From: Paenibacillus zeisoli
GTDB taxonomy: Bacteria; Bacillota; Bacilli; Paenibacillales; Paenibacillaceae
Reading direction: 5' to 3'
DNA: 64,000 nucleotides
NCBI RefSeq assembly: GCF_003994465.1
Contig: NZ_RZNX01000001.1
Location: forward strand, 372,001-436,000
Both the position numbers and the translations under genes were made by a program. The stretch's first letter is position 1. Each line of letters starts with the position of its first letter. The notes under the pieces were generated by a model. That model searched no databases. It saw only the letters and a program-made list of their open reading frames with translations, and had not been told where the DNA came from. Below, piece after piece: positions 33,695 through 42,237 of this stretch.

Positions 33695-34738
33695 TCATAT
33701 TCGTTCTCGCCTAGCAAATGATTTAAGAGTTATTCTGAATCTACTCCCGTTTTCGTCGGAGTGTTCTAGCTCCAGTTGCCCACCCATCATCTCGGCCAGA
33801 TGCCTCGCGATGGAGAGTCCGAGCCCTGAGCCGCCTTGGTTGCGATTACGCGAAGATTCTACTCGATAGAACCGTTCAAAAATGAGATCTCTCTGGTGAG
33901 CACGAATGCCTATACCCGTGTCCTTCACACGCACTACCAAGTTCTCGGCCTCCGAAGTTATAAGAATGTTGACGTCACCGCCCTGTCGGTTGTAGCGAAC
34001 TGCATTCTCGATCACATTATGAAAAACATGGAACCATAGATGTCGACTGCCGACCACGTTGTCCATAGGTTGTTGCAAAAGGACATCCAGCCGTATAGAA
34101 ACCCCAAGCGTTCGTGAGATCGGTTTAATTTCCACTATGATATCATGCAGCAACTGCCGCAAATCGAAAGTCTCGTCATCTCCCGGGGCATATCTGCCGT
34201 CCGACAAAAGAAGCAAGTCCTCAACAAGCGATTCCAGACGGCTTAACATGCGATCCGCAGCAAGTCGGAAGTCTTCCCGATCTCCAGGATCATCCGGAGA
34301 TAGAACAAGCACATCCAGCTGCGTTCTCAGTATGGCCAACGGAGTTCGCAACTCGTGCGACGCATCGCCAATGAATCGGCTCTGTTGACGGAATGCAGCC
34401 TCCAACCGATCGAGCATAGAGTTGAATGACAGGGCGAGGTCGCGCAGTTCTTCTTCCCATTCTTCCAAACGTAACCGGGTATGAAGGGTGCGGCTATCGA
34501 TTCCGGCAACAGCTTCGCTCATTTCGCGAACAGGTCTTAAAGCAAGCCCTGAGACCCAATACGAGCTAACCATCCCCGCAATTACAGTGAAAGCAAAGCT
34601 GAACAGCATGTTCGACAAGGTCGGAGTGGAGTGAGAAAAGATAGCAAGCAAGCCGGCAAAAATCAAACATAACATCATAAGAACGGAGGTGGTGTAGAGC
34701 GCTAATCGAGTACGCAAAGAAAGGCGGTATCTCTTCAT
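33695..34738 (-). CDS. Sensor histidine kinase
   Basis: This 347-residue kinase has two membrane helices (about 14-36 and 44-64) with almost no external loop, a HAMP domain (about 65-115), HisKA with the phospho-His at about 128 in ASHELRTPLA, and HATPase_c with N box NVIENAVRYN, G1 VKDTGIGI, and GGSGLGLSIA. The tiny extracytoplasmic part suggests sensing at or within the membrane (intramembrane-sensing type). The ATG overlaps the stop of the response regulator (ATGA), so they form a pair. Confidence 0.9.
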   Translation of the reverse strand: MKRYRLSLRTRLALYTTSVLMMLCLIFAGLLAIFSHSTPTLSNMLFSFAFTVIAGMVSSYWVSGLALRPVREMSEAVAGIDSRTLHTRLRLEEWEEELRDLALSFNSMLDRLEAAFRQQSRFIGDASHELRTPLAILRTQLDVLVLSPDDPGDREDFRLAADRMLSRLESLVEDLLLLSDGRYAPGDDETFDLRQLLHDIIVEIKPISRTLGVSIRLDVLLQQPMDNVVGSRHLWFHVFHNVIENAVRYNRQGGDVNILITSEAENLVVRVKDTGIGIRAHQRDLIFERFYRVESSRNRNQGGSGLGLSIARHLAEMMGGQLELEHSDENGSRFRITLKSFARRERI

Positions 34739-35448
34739 TCGAAGCACACCGCCTCAACATAAGCCCCCGAATGCAGACGATATCCCTCACCTTGAACCGT
34801 TATGATATAGGGTTCCGTATGCTCGGCAAGTCTTCCGCTGGCAAGCTTCCGTCGTAATGAATTTATATGAACACGTACGGTCGTAGTAAACGGGTCGGCA
34901 TGGGCATCCCAGATGTGCTCAAGTAAAGTTTCCGCTGATATCGTTGCCTCTGCGTTCAATAACAGATATTCCAAGATCGCAAATTCCTTGCGGGTCAGCG
35001 GCAAGTACCTCCCCGCTTGCATGACAGTTCGAGCAGCCGAGTCCAGTAACAGATCCCGATAAGCAAGGCGAGAAACCTTAAGTGGAGTTTCCCGCCGAAG
35101 TTGCACGCGAATCCGGGCCAACAACTCGTGGTAATGAAAGGGCTTTCTGATATAATCGTCTGCTCCTATGTCAAGCCCATTGATCATGTTATGTGACCCG
35201 TGACGAGCAGTTAACATGACGATAGAAAGACGGGGTTGTGATTGGCGGAGTCTCTTGCAGACCTCAACGCCATCCATTACAGGAAGATTAAGATCCAGCA
35301 GCACAAGATTATAGCGATTCGCTTCCGCCATCTCCCACCCGGCCGCGCCATCCTCTGCGATATCCACTGCATATCCTTCCCGGCGCAAGCCCTTGGCCAG
35401 CGCCTGCGCCATATCTACTTCATCCTCTACCAGTAAAATCCGTATCAT
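34735..35448 (-). CDS. OmpR family response regulator
   Basis: This 237-residue regulator has a receiver domain with the phospho-acceptor in LVLLDLNLPVMDG, the acidic pair VEDEVD and the Lys of YIRKPF, then an OmpR winged helix (LTRKEFAILEYLLLN, TTVRVHINSLRRKL). It is phosphorylated by the kinase encoded immediately downstream. Start at the ATG after AAGGGGGTGG. Its targets may include the MerE-like gene just upstream. Confidence 0.92.
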   Translation of the reverse strand: MIRILLVEDEVDMAQALAKGLRREGYAVDIAEDGAAGWEMAEANRYNLVLLDLNLPVMDGVEVCKRLRQSQPRLSIVMLTARHGSHNMINGLDIGADDYIRKPFHYHELLARIRVQLRRETPLKVSRLAYRDLLLDSAARTVMQAGRYLPLTRKEFAILEYLLLNAEATISAETLLEHIWDAHADPFTTTVRVHINSLRRKLASGRLAEHTEPYIITVQGEGYRLHSGAYVEAVCFE

Positions 35449-35483
35449 CACCACCCCCTTGTCGAGCAATTTGAATGTTATTT

Positions 35484-35756
35484 CTATTTTAGCAGGCTGG
35501 ATGACTTCTTAATAGGGATACTACAGGTCGCTGTACGAAGCTTGCGGAATCCATACCATGTTCCACCCCCCCAGACAAGCGTCACCACCACGCCAGCGAG
35601 GACAAGATGCTCCCGAAGCATTATGCCCATTGCCGAACCCCCAAGCAAGCTGAGTCCCAGAGTTAGGGTAAATGGCAAGTGGCATGGACATATGAGAAAA
35701 GAAACTGCAATCCAGAGAATACCTTTGCGCTTCTGCTGCACTACTTGATGCTCCAT
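35484..35756 (-). CDS. MerE-like mercury-type membrane protein
   Basis: This 90-residue protein has two membrane helices flanking a CPCHLP motif (about 23-28). CPCHLP is the metal-binding signature of MerE, a small transporter for inorganic and methyl mercury. No MerA, MerR or MerB is in the window, so it may handle another soft metal. It is preceded by a 27-residue membrane peptide and followed by the two-component system, all on the minus strand, suggesting one operon. AAGGGAG precedes the ATG. Confidence 0.7.
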   Translation of the reverse strand: MEHQVVQQKRKGILWIAVSFLICPCHLPFTLTLGLSLLGGSAMGIMLREHLVLAGVVVTLVWGGGTWYGFRKLRTATCSIPIKKSSSLLK

Positions 35757-35834
35757 TGTAAATAACTCCCTTCATGTGTACTATAAGGCGTTCGATAGAT
35801 CTTTGATTGAATTCACTAGTCTAGAGCATGTCCT

Positions 35835-35918
35835 TTATGACCTTTTCTTACGAACGAAATAAATAATTCCTGCAACCAGCACAATCACAGCACCTACGCA
35901 ATAAATAATGGGGTTCAT
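35835..35918 (-). CDS. 27-residue membrane peptide
   Basis: A short frame with a perfect AAGGAGG site encodes MNPIIYCVGAVIVLVAGI followed by IYFVRKKRS: one membrane helix and a basic tail. The location directly upstream of the MerE-like gene suggests an operon-leading small membrane protein. Function unknown. Confidence 0.55.
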   Translation of the reverse strand: MNPIIYCVGAVIVLVAGIIYFVRKKRS

Positions 35919-35980
35919 GTTGTCGCCTCCTTCTTCGATTCGGATAGTTTCATTGTACGAAAGGAGATGTTAAAAGTTCG

Positions 35981-36058
35981 TTAAGTCCCCATGCTGTGAC
36001 GGCGGCGGAAAATGTAGGACATGTAGTAGCCGAGCAGGGAGAAAATATAGTCGTTCAT
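35981..36058 (-). CDS. Possible 25-residue peptide
   Basis: The frame encodes MNDYIFSLLGYYMSYIFR with a basic end (RRHSMGT). It is hydrophobic and aromatic-rich, but its ribosome site is poor (AATGTGAG). It lies upstream of the membrane-peptide/MerE-like genes and might be the first gene of that operon or chance. Confidence 0.2.
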   Translation of the reverse strand: MNDYIFSLLGYYMSYIFRRRHSMGT

Positions 36059-36163
36059 CTCACATTAGAACGCCAGTTAGTTTTCTTCTATTTACAAATA
36101 GATTTCTCCTATTATCCATAAACATCCAGTTAAGGTATTCTGTTAAATATAAATAGTTTACTA

Positions 36164-36226
36164 AGTTGATAGGAATTGTAAGGAAAAGCTATCAACTAAG
36201 TTATAAGGGATTCAATCCTTTATAAT
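36164..36226 (+). promoter_or_regulatory. Inverted repeat and promoter of the carrier-protein operon
   Basis: A perfect 9-bp inverted repeat (AGTTGATAG at 36164-36172 and CTATCAACT at 36189-36197) with a 16-base gap lies just upstream of a TATAAT box (36221-36226). The TATAAT has only a weak -35 (AAGTTA). An activator or repressor could bind the dyad. It has no Zur-box similarity. Confidence 0.45.
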
Positions 36227-36261
36227 ACATGTTCTTAAAATCAATAGGAGGTGCAAGAAGA

Positions 36262-36435
36262 ATGGCAGAGCTTAGCTGTCTTGTATGCAAGTCAGACATT
36301 GAGGTAGAAGAACGTGCAACCACGGGAGAAATTGTGGAGTGCGACTCCTGCGGCCAGGAGCACGAAGTCCAGGTTGAAGCGAGCCGTGTCACCATCGCTT
36401 TGGCTCCCGAAATCGAAGAAACTTGGGGAGAGTAG
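36262..36435 (+). CDS. lysW: LysW-type amino-group carrier protein
   Basis: This 57-residue acidic protein is the scaffold to whose C-terminal glutamate the amino group of an amino acid is coupled. A zinc ribbon is formed by Cys6, Cys9, Cys27 and Cys30 (CLVC and CDSCGQEH). The C terminus ETWGE matches the EDWGE tail of LysW, with the essential last Glu. In Thermus, Sulfolobus and Streptomyces such carriers support lysine, arginine or DADH synthesis. The start is at the ATG 8 bases after AGGAGGTG. It is followed by its ligase gene 10 bases later. Confidence 0.92.
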   Translation: MAELSCLVCKSDIEVEERATTGEIVECDSCGQEHEVQVEASRVTIALAPEIEETWGE

Positions 36436-36445
36436 GTATTAATCC

Positions 36446-37339
36446 ATGGAGAACTCTAGCTCCATTCTAATGTGTGTCACGAAGCTAAGGGAAGAAGAGA
36501 AGCTTATTGTAGAACATCTTCGCCAGCTCGGCATCCGTGTTCAAGTGAATTTGGACTCCATGGATTTGCCCATTGGAGAAGATGACGTCTCGACATACGG
36601 ACAGGCCCTCATTCGGTGCCTGTCTCAGAAAAATGCGCTCAGCCGCGCTCAGTTACTGGAGCTTGCCGGATTTGAGACGTTAAATTCGGCCAAAGCTATC
36701 ACCATTTGCACGAATAAAATCCATCAGGCGATTGTGTTTGAGAGACAAGGTATTCCTCAGCCTCGTTATCAAGTTGCATTCACACCCGCGAAGCTGTACG
36801 ACGCGCTTTCTAGCTTCGGAAATTTATGCGTCATCAAGCCCGCTACCTCCTCATGGGGTCGGGGAATAGCCAGGATAACGGGCAAGGAGTGCCTAGATGG
36901 ATGGATCGCCGCGAGGGAGTCGATCGATCCGAGCCACCAATCTTTTCCCGTCCTCGTGCAGGAATACGTGGAGAAAGGCGATTACGACATTCGTGTCGTC
37001 ATTGTCGGGCGCAAGCCGATCGCTGCTTTTCGCCGGGTATCAGCCGAAAATTGGAAGACGAATACGCATCTGGGCGCGGAAATTGAACCCATCGAGATCA
37101 ACGCCGAGATTGCTGCAATTTGTGGGGATTTGGTCACCGTATTAGGTGAAGGTATTTACGGCGCTGATTTATTTTTCGATTACCAACAGCTTCGTTATGT
37201 CGTATGCGAAGTGAATCAGAATCCGGAATTCGCAAAATCATGGAAGGTGCATGGCGTTGATGTCGCCTATCATATCGCCAAGTACGTGAAGGAGAAGATT
37301 GACAGAACAAATAAGGTAAACCTTACGGTTAATTCATAG
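36446..37339 (+). CDS. lysX: LysX-like carrier-protein:glutamate ligase (ATP-grasp)
   Basis: This 297-residue RimK-like ATP-grasp ligase couples glutamate (or a related amino acid) through its amino group to the gamma carboxylate of the LysW C-terminal Glu. Features are the PRYQVAF lead-in, the ATP-grasp lysine in NLCVIKPATSSWGRGI, EYVEKGDYDIRVVIVG and the metal-binding CEVNQNPEFAKSW. Its length fits LysX/ArgX (about 280). Two uses are known, lysine (aminoadipate) and arginine or DADH (glutamate); glutamate is predicted here because no aminoadipate genes are present. Confidence 0.88.
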   Translation: MENSSSILMCVTKLREEEKLIVEHLRQLGIRVQVNLDSMDLPIGEDDVSTYGQALIRCLSQKNALSRAQLLELAGFETLNSAKAITICTNKIHQAIVFERQGIPQPRYQVAFTPAKLYDALSSFGNLCVIKPATSSWGRGIARITGKECLDGWIAARESIDPSHQSFPVLVQEYVEKGDYDIRVVIVGRKPIAAFRRVSAENWKTNTHLGAEIEPIEINAEIAAICGDLVTVLGEGIYGADLFFDYQQLRYVVCEVNQNPEFAKSWKVHGVDVAYHIAKYVKEKIDRTNKVNLTVNS

Positions 37340-37362
37340 TATGTGGGGAGGAACAATAGCGG

Positions 37363-38025
37363 ATGGGAGACACCATAACGAAACCAGCGGCTCCAATTGA
37401 GAAGGAGCACTATTTTTCATTATCATTTGTTTTGTCCAGAGTGTTGAACTCGGGCGTCATTATGAGCATCGAAAAAAACGACCAAGAGTTAAAAGGACTG
37501 GCCAAGACGATAGCCAAGCTTACGAATACCAAATATGTTTCTCTATTTAATAGCTTTACGGGAGCGGTGCATGGAGCATTCTGGGGGCAGGACATCGGCT
37601 ACGGTATGGCCGCACGTCTCGAACATGCCAGCGAGCAGGAAAGGAAGTTTGCGAAATGGCTGGGTATCCAGCTCAGTGCGGATTCCTATTCGGGAATCGC
37701 TTACTCCAAGATAGTGATTGATAGTCATAATCTTCACCGGTTAGAGCAAGAGGCACGGAGCATCGGTACGCAGTCGCCCGTCCTTGTCCTCGATTTCACG
37801 GGACTTGGCTTTGGCCCGGTTGCTGCAGTCGCGTCGAATGACGAGCTCATCTGGAAGAAGGCCGAGCGGCTCAAAATATTCGGAGCCTTCGATCTGCAGA
37901 CGATGTGGACGCAGGAGGAGAGCGAGCCAGAGCTTCAGCCCGCTGTGCAATTCAACTATAGGCTGAGCCCGCTCGTGGCGGCCTGCATTAAGATTTCGTT
38001 ATTAAGGAGGAATTCATCCTCATGA
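37363..38025 (+). CDS. Degenerate DegT/DnrJ/EryC1-like protein
   Basis: This 220-residue protein looks like a shrunken copy of the DegT-type aminotransferase encoded next. The region around TNTKYVSLFNSFTGAVHGAF aligns with its NYAIATSSGTSSLHLAL, and QFNYRLSPLVAACIKISLL aligns with IDYRMSWIAAAFGISQL. The part that should carry the PLP-binding lysine (K in ADKNFPVGGEGG) reads DFTGLGFGPVAA and has none. It cannot form the usual internal aldimine and may be a non-catalytic partner. Its stop overlaps the start of that aminotransferase by 4 bases. GGGGAGGA lies 10 bases before the ATG. Confidence 0.6.
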   Translation: MGDTITKPAAPIEKEHYFSLSFVLSRVLNSGVIMSIEKNDQELKGLAKTIAKLTNTKYVSLFNSFTGAVHGAFWGQDIGYGMAARLEHASEQERKFAKWLGIQLSADSYSGIAYSKIVIDSHNLHRLEQEARSIGTQSPVLVLDFTGLGFGPVAAVASNDELIWKKAERLKIFGAFDLQTMWTQEESEPELQPAVQFNYRLSPLVAACIKISLLRRNSSS

Positions 38026-39344
38026 GAACTGACTTTATCCGCAAACCGCTGGATCTGCCCAATGAGGAATCGGTCTGGTCTGGGCTCGCTGTAGACGGAG
38101 GACCGGCCATCATTCCCGAAGATGTCCGCAGGACTAACTTTCCCATCATCACCAAAGAAGACGTTATTCAAATGTTTGTCTCCATTCAACAGGACGGAGA
38201 AAGCGTCGTTGAGGAGTTCCAGGAAGCGTACCGCAGCTACGTGGGCGCTAACTACGCGATCGCCACGTCCAGCGGCACATCGAGTCTGCACTTAGCTCTT
38301 GTCGGAGTTGGCGTGGAGCCGGGCGATGAGGTCATTGTACCGGCCTTCACATTTATCGCGACTGCTCAAGCGGTCGTTGCTGCCAAAGCGATTCCGATAT
38401 TCGTGGATATCGATCCCGTCACGTATTGCCTGGATCCTTCAAAGGTGGAGCAGGCCATCACCAGCAAGACGAAAGCCATCATGCCCGTTCATGTGCACGG
38501 CTTACCTGCCGATCTGCATGCCTTGCGCCAACTGGCGGACAAACATTCGCTGCGGCTAGTCGAAGATGCTTCACATGCCCATTCCGCCTCCATTGACGGC
38601 CGCGTAGCCGGCTCGATCGGAGATGGCGCGGGACAGAGTCTGATGGCCGACAAGAACTTCCCTGTTGGGGGTGAAGGAGGAATTGCGTTCTTCCGGGAGA
38701 AGGAAGACTACCAGCGTGCGCTCACGTTCTTGAATGAATCAGGCATCGATTATCGTATGTCCTGGATCGCCGCGGCGTTTGGAATAAGCCAGTTGGACCG
38801 GCTGCCTTATTACGATGCGATCCGTGCGCGTAACGCCGATTATTTGACGAATGCACTTAAGGAGACGAAGCTCTTCAGCGGACCGTTCGTCCCGGAAGGC
38901 TATAAGCACAGCTACAATATGTACCGAGTTAAGCTGTCACCGGAACAGCTTGGGCTTGGAGATCTGGAGGATTACCGGGTCAAGCATGCGGTAGAGCAGC
39001 TGATTCATGCGGAGGGTGTCTTCGCGAGAGAATGGCAGAACGTACCGATTCCCGGCCATCTTCCGTTCAAGAACAGAAGAGGCTTTGGCAACGGCTATCC
39101 GTTCTCGCTGTCGGATCGGGAAGATTTCGGCTACGATCTGAACCGGTTCCCCGTAACGTTGAACATGCTTCGCAGCACGCTCACCATCTGCAGGGAGCTT
39201 CGGACGCCGATCGAATACGAGCGGATTCAGGCTTACGCTTTGGCATTCAAGAAGGTCGACGCGAACCCGGACAAGATACGCGAACTCGCGGAACGAAGCG
39301 GCGACCTCAAAGTCGTCTACGAAAGAGATGCGAGGTTAGGATGA
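38022..39344 (+). CDS. DegT/DnrJ/EryC1 family PLP aminotransferase
   Basis: This 440-residue aminotransferase has the DegT fold: YAIATSSGTSSLHLALVGVG for PLP phosphate binding, PAFTFIATAQAV, LVEDASHAHSA with the PLP-contacting Asp, and the Schiff-base Lys in ADKNFPVGGEGG. A long C-terminal tail exceeds ordinary members (about 370-400). In the carrier-protein pathway it would aminate the C6 ketone made by the transketolase, replacing the ornithine-type LysJ enzyme. It overlaps the upstream pseudo-enzyme and the downstream reductase (ATGA), so all are tightly coupled. Confidence 0.85.
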   Translation: MRTDFIRKPLDLPNEESVWSGLAVDGGPAIIPEDVRRTNFPIITKEDVIQMFVSIQQDGESVVEEFQEAYRSYVGANYAIATSSGTSSLHLALVGVGVEPGDEVIVPAFTFIATAQAVVAAKAIPIFVDIDPVTYCLDPSKVEQAITSKTKAIMPVHVHGLPADLHALRQLADKHSLRLVEDASHAHSASIDGRVAGSIGDGAGQSLMADKNFPVGGEGGIAFFREKEDYQRALTFLNESGIDYRMSWIAAAFGISQLDRLPYYDAIRARNADYLTNALKETKLFSGPFVPEGYKHSYNMYRVKLSPEQLGLGDLEDYRVKHAVEQLIHAEGVFAREWQNVPIPGHLPFKNRRGFGNGYPFSLSDREDFGYDLNRFPVTLNMLRSTLTICRELRTPIEYERIQAYALAFKKVDANPDKIRELAERSGDLKVVYERDARLG

Positions 39345-40390
39345 GCGGCGCGGCTCAATTGAAGAAAGTAGCCATTCTAGGCGGCAGCGGGTTCACAGGT
39401 GCCGAGTTGTACAGGCTGCTCCGTAGGCATCCCGGCTTCGAGGTGACATTTATTTCATCCGAGTCCAATGCCGGCCTGTCAGTGGACAAATATTACACGG
39501 CTTCGATCCATAGGAAGAAGCCAGGGGGACTCAAGTTCAGCCGGGTCTCTGAGCTGGATGGGCATTACGATGCGGTGTTCTCATGCCTGCCAACGGGTGA
39601 ATTGCCGAAGCTTATCGGTCAGCTTGCCGAGCACGCGGACTACATCTTTAACGTGAGTGGCGATTATCGGATTAAGGACACCGCATTGTTGCAGCGTTAT
39701 TATCCGGAGACGCTGAAGCATGACTTTGAAGGTGGATGGCATTATTTCGTGCCCGAATTCAGCGAGATTGACCGGAGCAAGAAGGTTGTGAATTTGCCGG
39801 GATGCATGGCGGTGGCAACGATCTATACTTTGTATCCCCTCGTAGCGCATGACCTGATTGAGGAACGTGTTATTACGGACGCCAAGACGGGCTCAAGCGG
39901 TGGAGGTAAGTCGACGAGCGAGCATCATGCCGAACGCACGAATAACTTCCGGGCATACAAAGTTCACGGCCACCGGCACAAGCCGGAGATCGAACAGGCG
40001 CTGACCTACCATTTGGCACGCACGGTCGATCTTCAATTTTCGGTATACAGTCTTGATTTACCACGGGGTATTATGGCGACCTCATATTCCTTGCTCAAGG
40101 AGGGCGTTACCGCGGTCGATGTGCGAAAAGCATTCTATAGCACATATGCGTCCAAGCCGTTCCTTCATTTTATCCCTGCCGGCAACGGCACCCCTATGAT
40201 CAAGACGGTAAACGGGACGAATTACGCGGAGATTGGAGCTTATGTGGAAGGCAGAAACTGCGTGTCCTTGGCGACGATCGATAACCTGCTTAAAGGAGCG
40301 GCAGGACAAGCTATCCAGGCGGCCAATCTGTATTTCGGATTCCCTGAGGAAGAAGGACTGCCTCAAGAAGGCGAAGGAGCGTGGCCATAA
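39341..40390 (+). CDS. lysY: LysY/ArgC-like carrier-bound acyl-phosphate reductase
   Basis: This 349-residue NADPH-dependent reductase has the Rossmann motif GGSGFTGAEL (about 14-23), the catalytic Cys155 in NLPGCMAVAT and the HRHKPEIEQ segment of ArgC/LysY. It reduces LysW-bound gamma-glutamyl phosphate to the semialdehyde. The start codon overlaps the aminotransferase stop; a longer reading upstream of 39341 has no similarity and is not used. It is essential for delivering the aldehyde acceptor to the transketolase. Confidence 0.88.
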   Translation: MSGAAQLKKVAILGGSGFTGAELYRLLRRHPGFEVTFISSESNAGLSVDKYYTASIHRKKPGGLKFSRVSELDGHYDAVFSCLPTGELPKLIGQLAEHADYIFNVSGDYRIKDTALLQRYYPETLKHDFEGGWHYFVPEFSEIDRSKKVVNLPGCMAVATIYTLYPLVAHDLIEERVITDAKTGSSGGGKSTSEHHAERTNNFRAYKVHGHRHKPEIEQALTYHLARTVDLQFSVYSLDLPRGIMATSYSLLKEGVTAVDVRKAFYSTYASKPFLHFIPAGNGTPMIKTVNGTNYAEIGAYVEGRNCVSLATIDNLLKGAAGQAIQAANLYFGFPEEEGLPQEGEGAWP

Positions 40391-42237
40391 TGAGCAGAGG
40401 CAGTCTATACGTTATTAAGCTTGGCAGCAGCACCATCGTCAATTATCCTCGCATCTTCGAGGAGATTGGACGTATCTCACGAAGAGGGAACCAAGTGCTG
40501 CTCATCGCAGGCGGAGCGGAAGCGATTCGCCGGAAATACGAAGACCTATCGCGGCCGATGCCCTTCCTAACGCTGCCATCCGGTGACGAAGTGCGCTATT
40601 GCTCCCCGGAGGAATTGCCCTATATCCGCGACGCCTATTATGAGAATATTTTGGCTCCGGTCCGGGAGCGATTGAAGGAACAAGGGCTCAGCACGTTCGC
40701 GCAGCTTGGCGGCGACAACGGGCTTGTGCTCGGTAGGAAGGCGAAACCGATCAAGGCGATTCAAGGTGAGAAAACCGTGATCGTCCGGGATTCATTCTTC
40801 GGACAATATACGGGCAGCCATTCTTCGTTCCTGCAAGATGCACTGAATCATTTCGATGTTGTATGCTTGACGCCTCCAATCTGGGATCCTGAACTCTCAT
40901 CGTATATTAATATCGATGCCGATGTTTTGGCGGCAGAGCTTGCCGTAGAACTCGAAGCGCATCATCTGCGCTTCGTGACTGGCACGGCGGGGCTGCTGCA
41001 GGATTTAGAAGATGAAACCTCGACCATTCCGGATGTATACGGGGACGAAGAACTCCAATCTGTCCAGGGACGCATGAAGCAGAAGGTAAGAGCGGCAAGG
41101 CTGGCCGCCGAACGCGGAATTTGCGACGTGAATATATCGGGTCCGCATTCGCTGGAGCACGGCGGCCGAACGTGGTTCTGGCAAGGAGAGCGCGGTCCAG
41201 CCGCCTTCGAGCTGCTGAACAAGGTTACTCGCATACCCTCCGTTTCCCAAGACGAACACGAGCTTGCCCGGTTCTTGCTTGAGGAGATCCAAGATCCATT
41301 GGTGACCGGCCATGTTGACGATGCCGGCAACATCGTGTTCCGCAAAGGCACCGGTCCACACACGCTGCTGCTCCTGGGCCATCTCGACACGGTGCCTTAC
41401 GTGTGGCCGGTTCGATCGAACGCTGAAGGTCTTGCCGGACGAGGCGTCGTGGACGCCAAAGGCTGCTTCGTCAATTTCGTCCATATGCTGAGGGAAGCGG
41501 ATGTGCCAGAGAACGGTTCGCTGCTCGTCATCGGCGCTGTGGAGGAAGAGATCTCGTCTTCCAAAGGCGCCTACTTCATCCGGGACCACTACCAGGCGGA
41601 CGCGGTCATCATCGGCGAACCGAGCGGCGATGACAGCTTGACTCTAGGGTATTACGGATTGTTCAAGCTTCGGATAACCATTAGGCGAGCCCAAGAGCAT
41701 ACGGCGGCGAAAGATACCGTGAGCGCCATTGACGAGTTATATCAAGTCGCGGCCGACATCCGCGGTAGAGTGAGGGATATCGATCCGCAGAGCTTGTCGT
41801 CCTTAATCGATATCGAGCATAGTAACGAACGCGGTTATATCACGGTTACCGCCATCTTAAATTTCAGAATATCGCCTGAAGCCGGCAGCGGCTATAAGGA
41901 CAAAGTCGATCTTTCCTTCGGTGATGCGATTAATGTCGAGGTGCTTCGCGCGACTCCGGGTTATGCTAATCCGCGTTCGGATACGCTGGTGAAAGCTTTT
42001 GTCCGAAGCTTCGCCAAGCAGGGAAAGTCGATCCGCTACTTGAAGAAGCGGGGAACGAGTGACATGAACACGCTGGCGTCGGCTTGGTCTACCGTTCCAA
42101 TGGTAGCTTATGGCCCGGGCGATTCCAGCCTGGATCATACGAACGACGAGTATTTGCACTACGCGGAAGTAGAATCTTCGAGAGCCATTCTGAGAGAAGC
42201 CGTTAATGAATGGTTCCGACTACGAACGGAGGATTAG
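40390..42237 (+). CDS. LysZ-LysK fusion: carrier-bound kinase plus M20 deacylase
   Basis: This 615-residue protein joins two pathway steps. Residues about 1-270 are an amino acid kinase of the ArgB/LysZ type (LYVIKLGSSTIVNYPRIF, LLIAGGAEAIRRKY, GGDNGLVLG) that phosphorylates the carrier-bound gamma-carboxylate. Residues about 275-615 are a LysK/ArgE-like M20 metallopeptidase: metal ligands in LLGHLDTVP, RGVVDAKGC, GAVEEEIS and the GTSDMNTLA signature. It would release the finished amino acid from LysW. A fusion of first and last enzymes is unusual. ATG at 40390 overlaps the lysY stop. Confidence 0.88.
   Translation: MSRGSLYVIKLGSSTIVNYPRIFEEIGRISRRGNQVLLIAGGAEAIRRKYEDLSRPMPFLTLPSGDEVRYCSPEELPYIRDAYYENILAPVRERLKEQGLSTFAQLGGDNGLVLGRKAKPIKAIQGEKTVIVRDSFFGQYTGSHSSFLQDALNHFDVVCLTPPIWDPELSSYINIDADVLAAELAVELEAHHLRFVTGTAGLLQDLEDETSTIPDVYGDEELQSVQGRMKQKVRAARLAAERGICDVNISGPHSLEHGGRTWFWQGERGPAAFELLNKVTRIPSVSQDEHELARFLLEEIQDPLVTGHVDDAGNIVFRKGTGPHTLLLLGHLDTVPYVWPVRSNAEGLAGRGVVDAKGCFVNFVHMLREADVPENGSLLVIGAVEEEISSSKGAYFIRDHYQADAVIIGEPSGDDSLTLGYYGLFKLRITIRRAQEHTAAKDTVSAIDELYQVAADIRGRVRDIDPQSLSSLIDIEHSNERGYITVTAILNFRISPEAGSGYKDKVDLSFGDAINVEVLRATPGYANPRSDTLVKAFVRSFAKQGKSIRYLKKRGTSDMNTLASAWSTVPMVAYGPGDSSLDHTNDEYLHYAEVESSRAILREAVNEWFRLRTED

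Noticed and set aside
39032..39340. Long in-frame extension upstream of the LysY-like reductase
   Set aside because: It overlaps the aminotransferase almost fully, has an Arg-rich composition without family similarity, and the ATG at 39341 has the normal ATGA overlap and aligns with the ArgC N terminus.
41005..41589. 194-codon minus-strand frame opposite the LysZ-LysK fusion
   Set aside because: GC-rich antisense frame without start signals; the plus strand carries the conserved M20 motifs.
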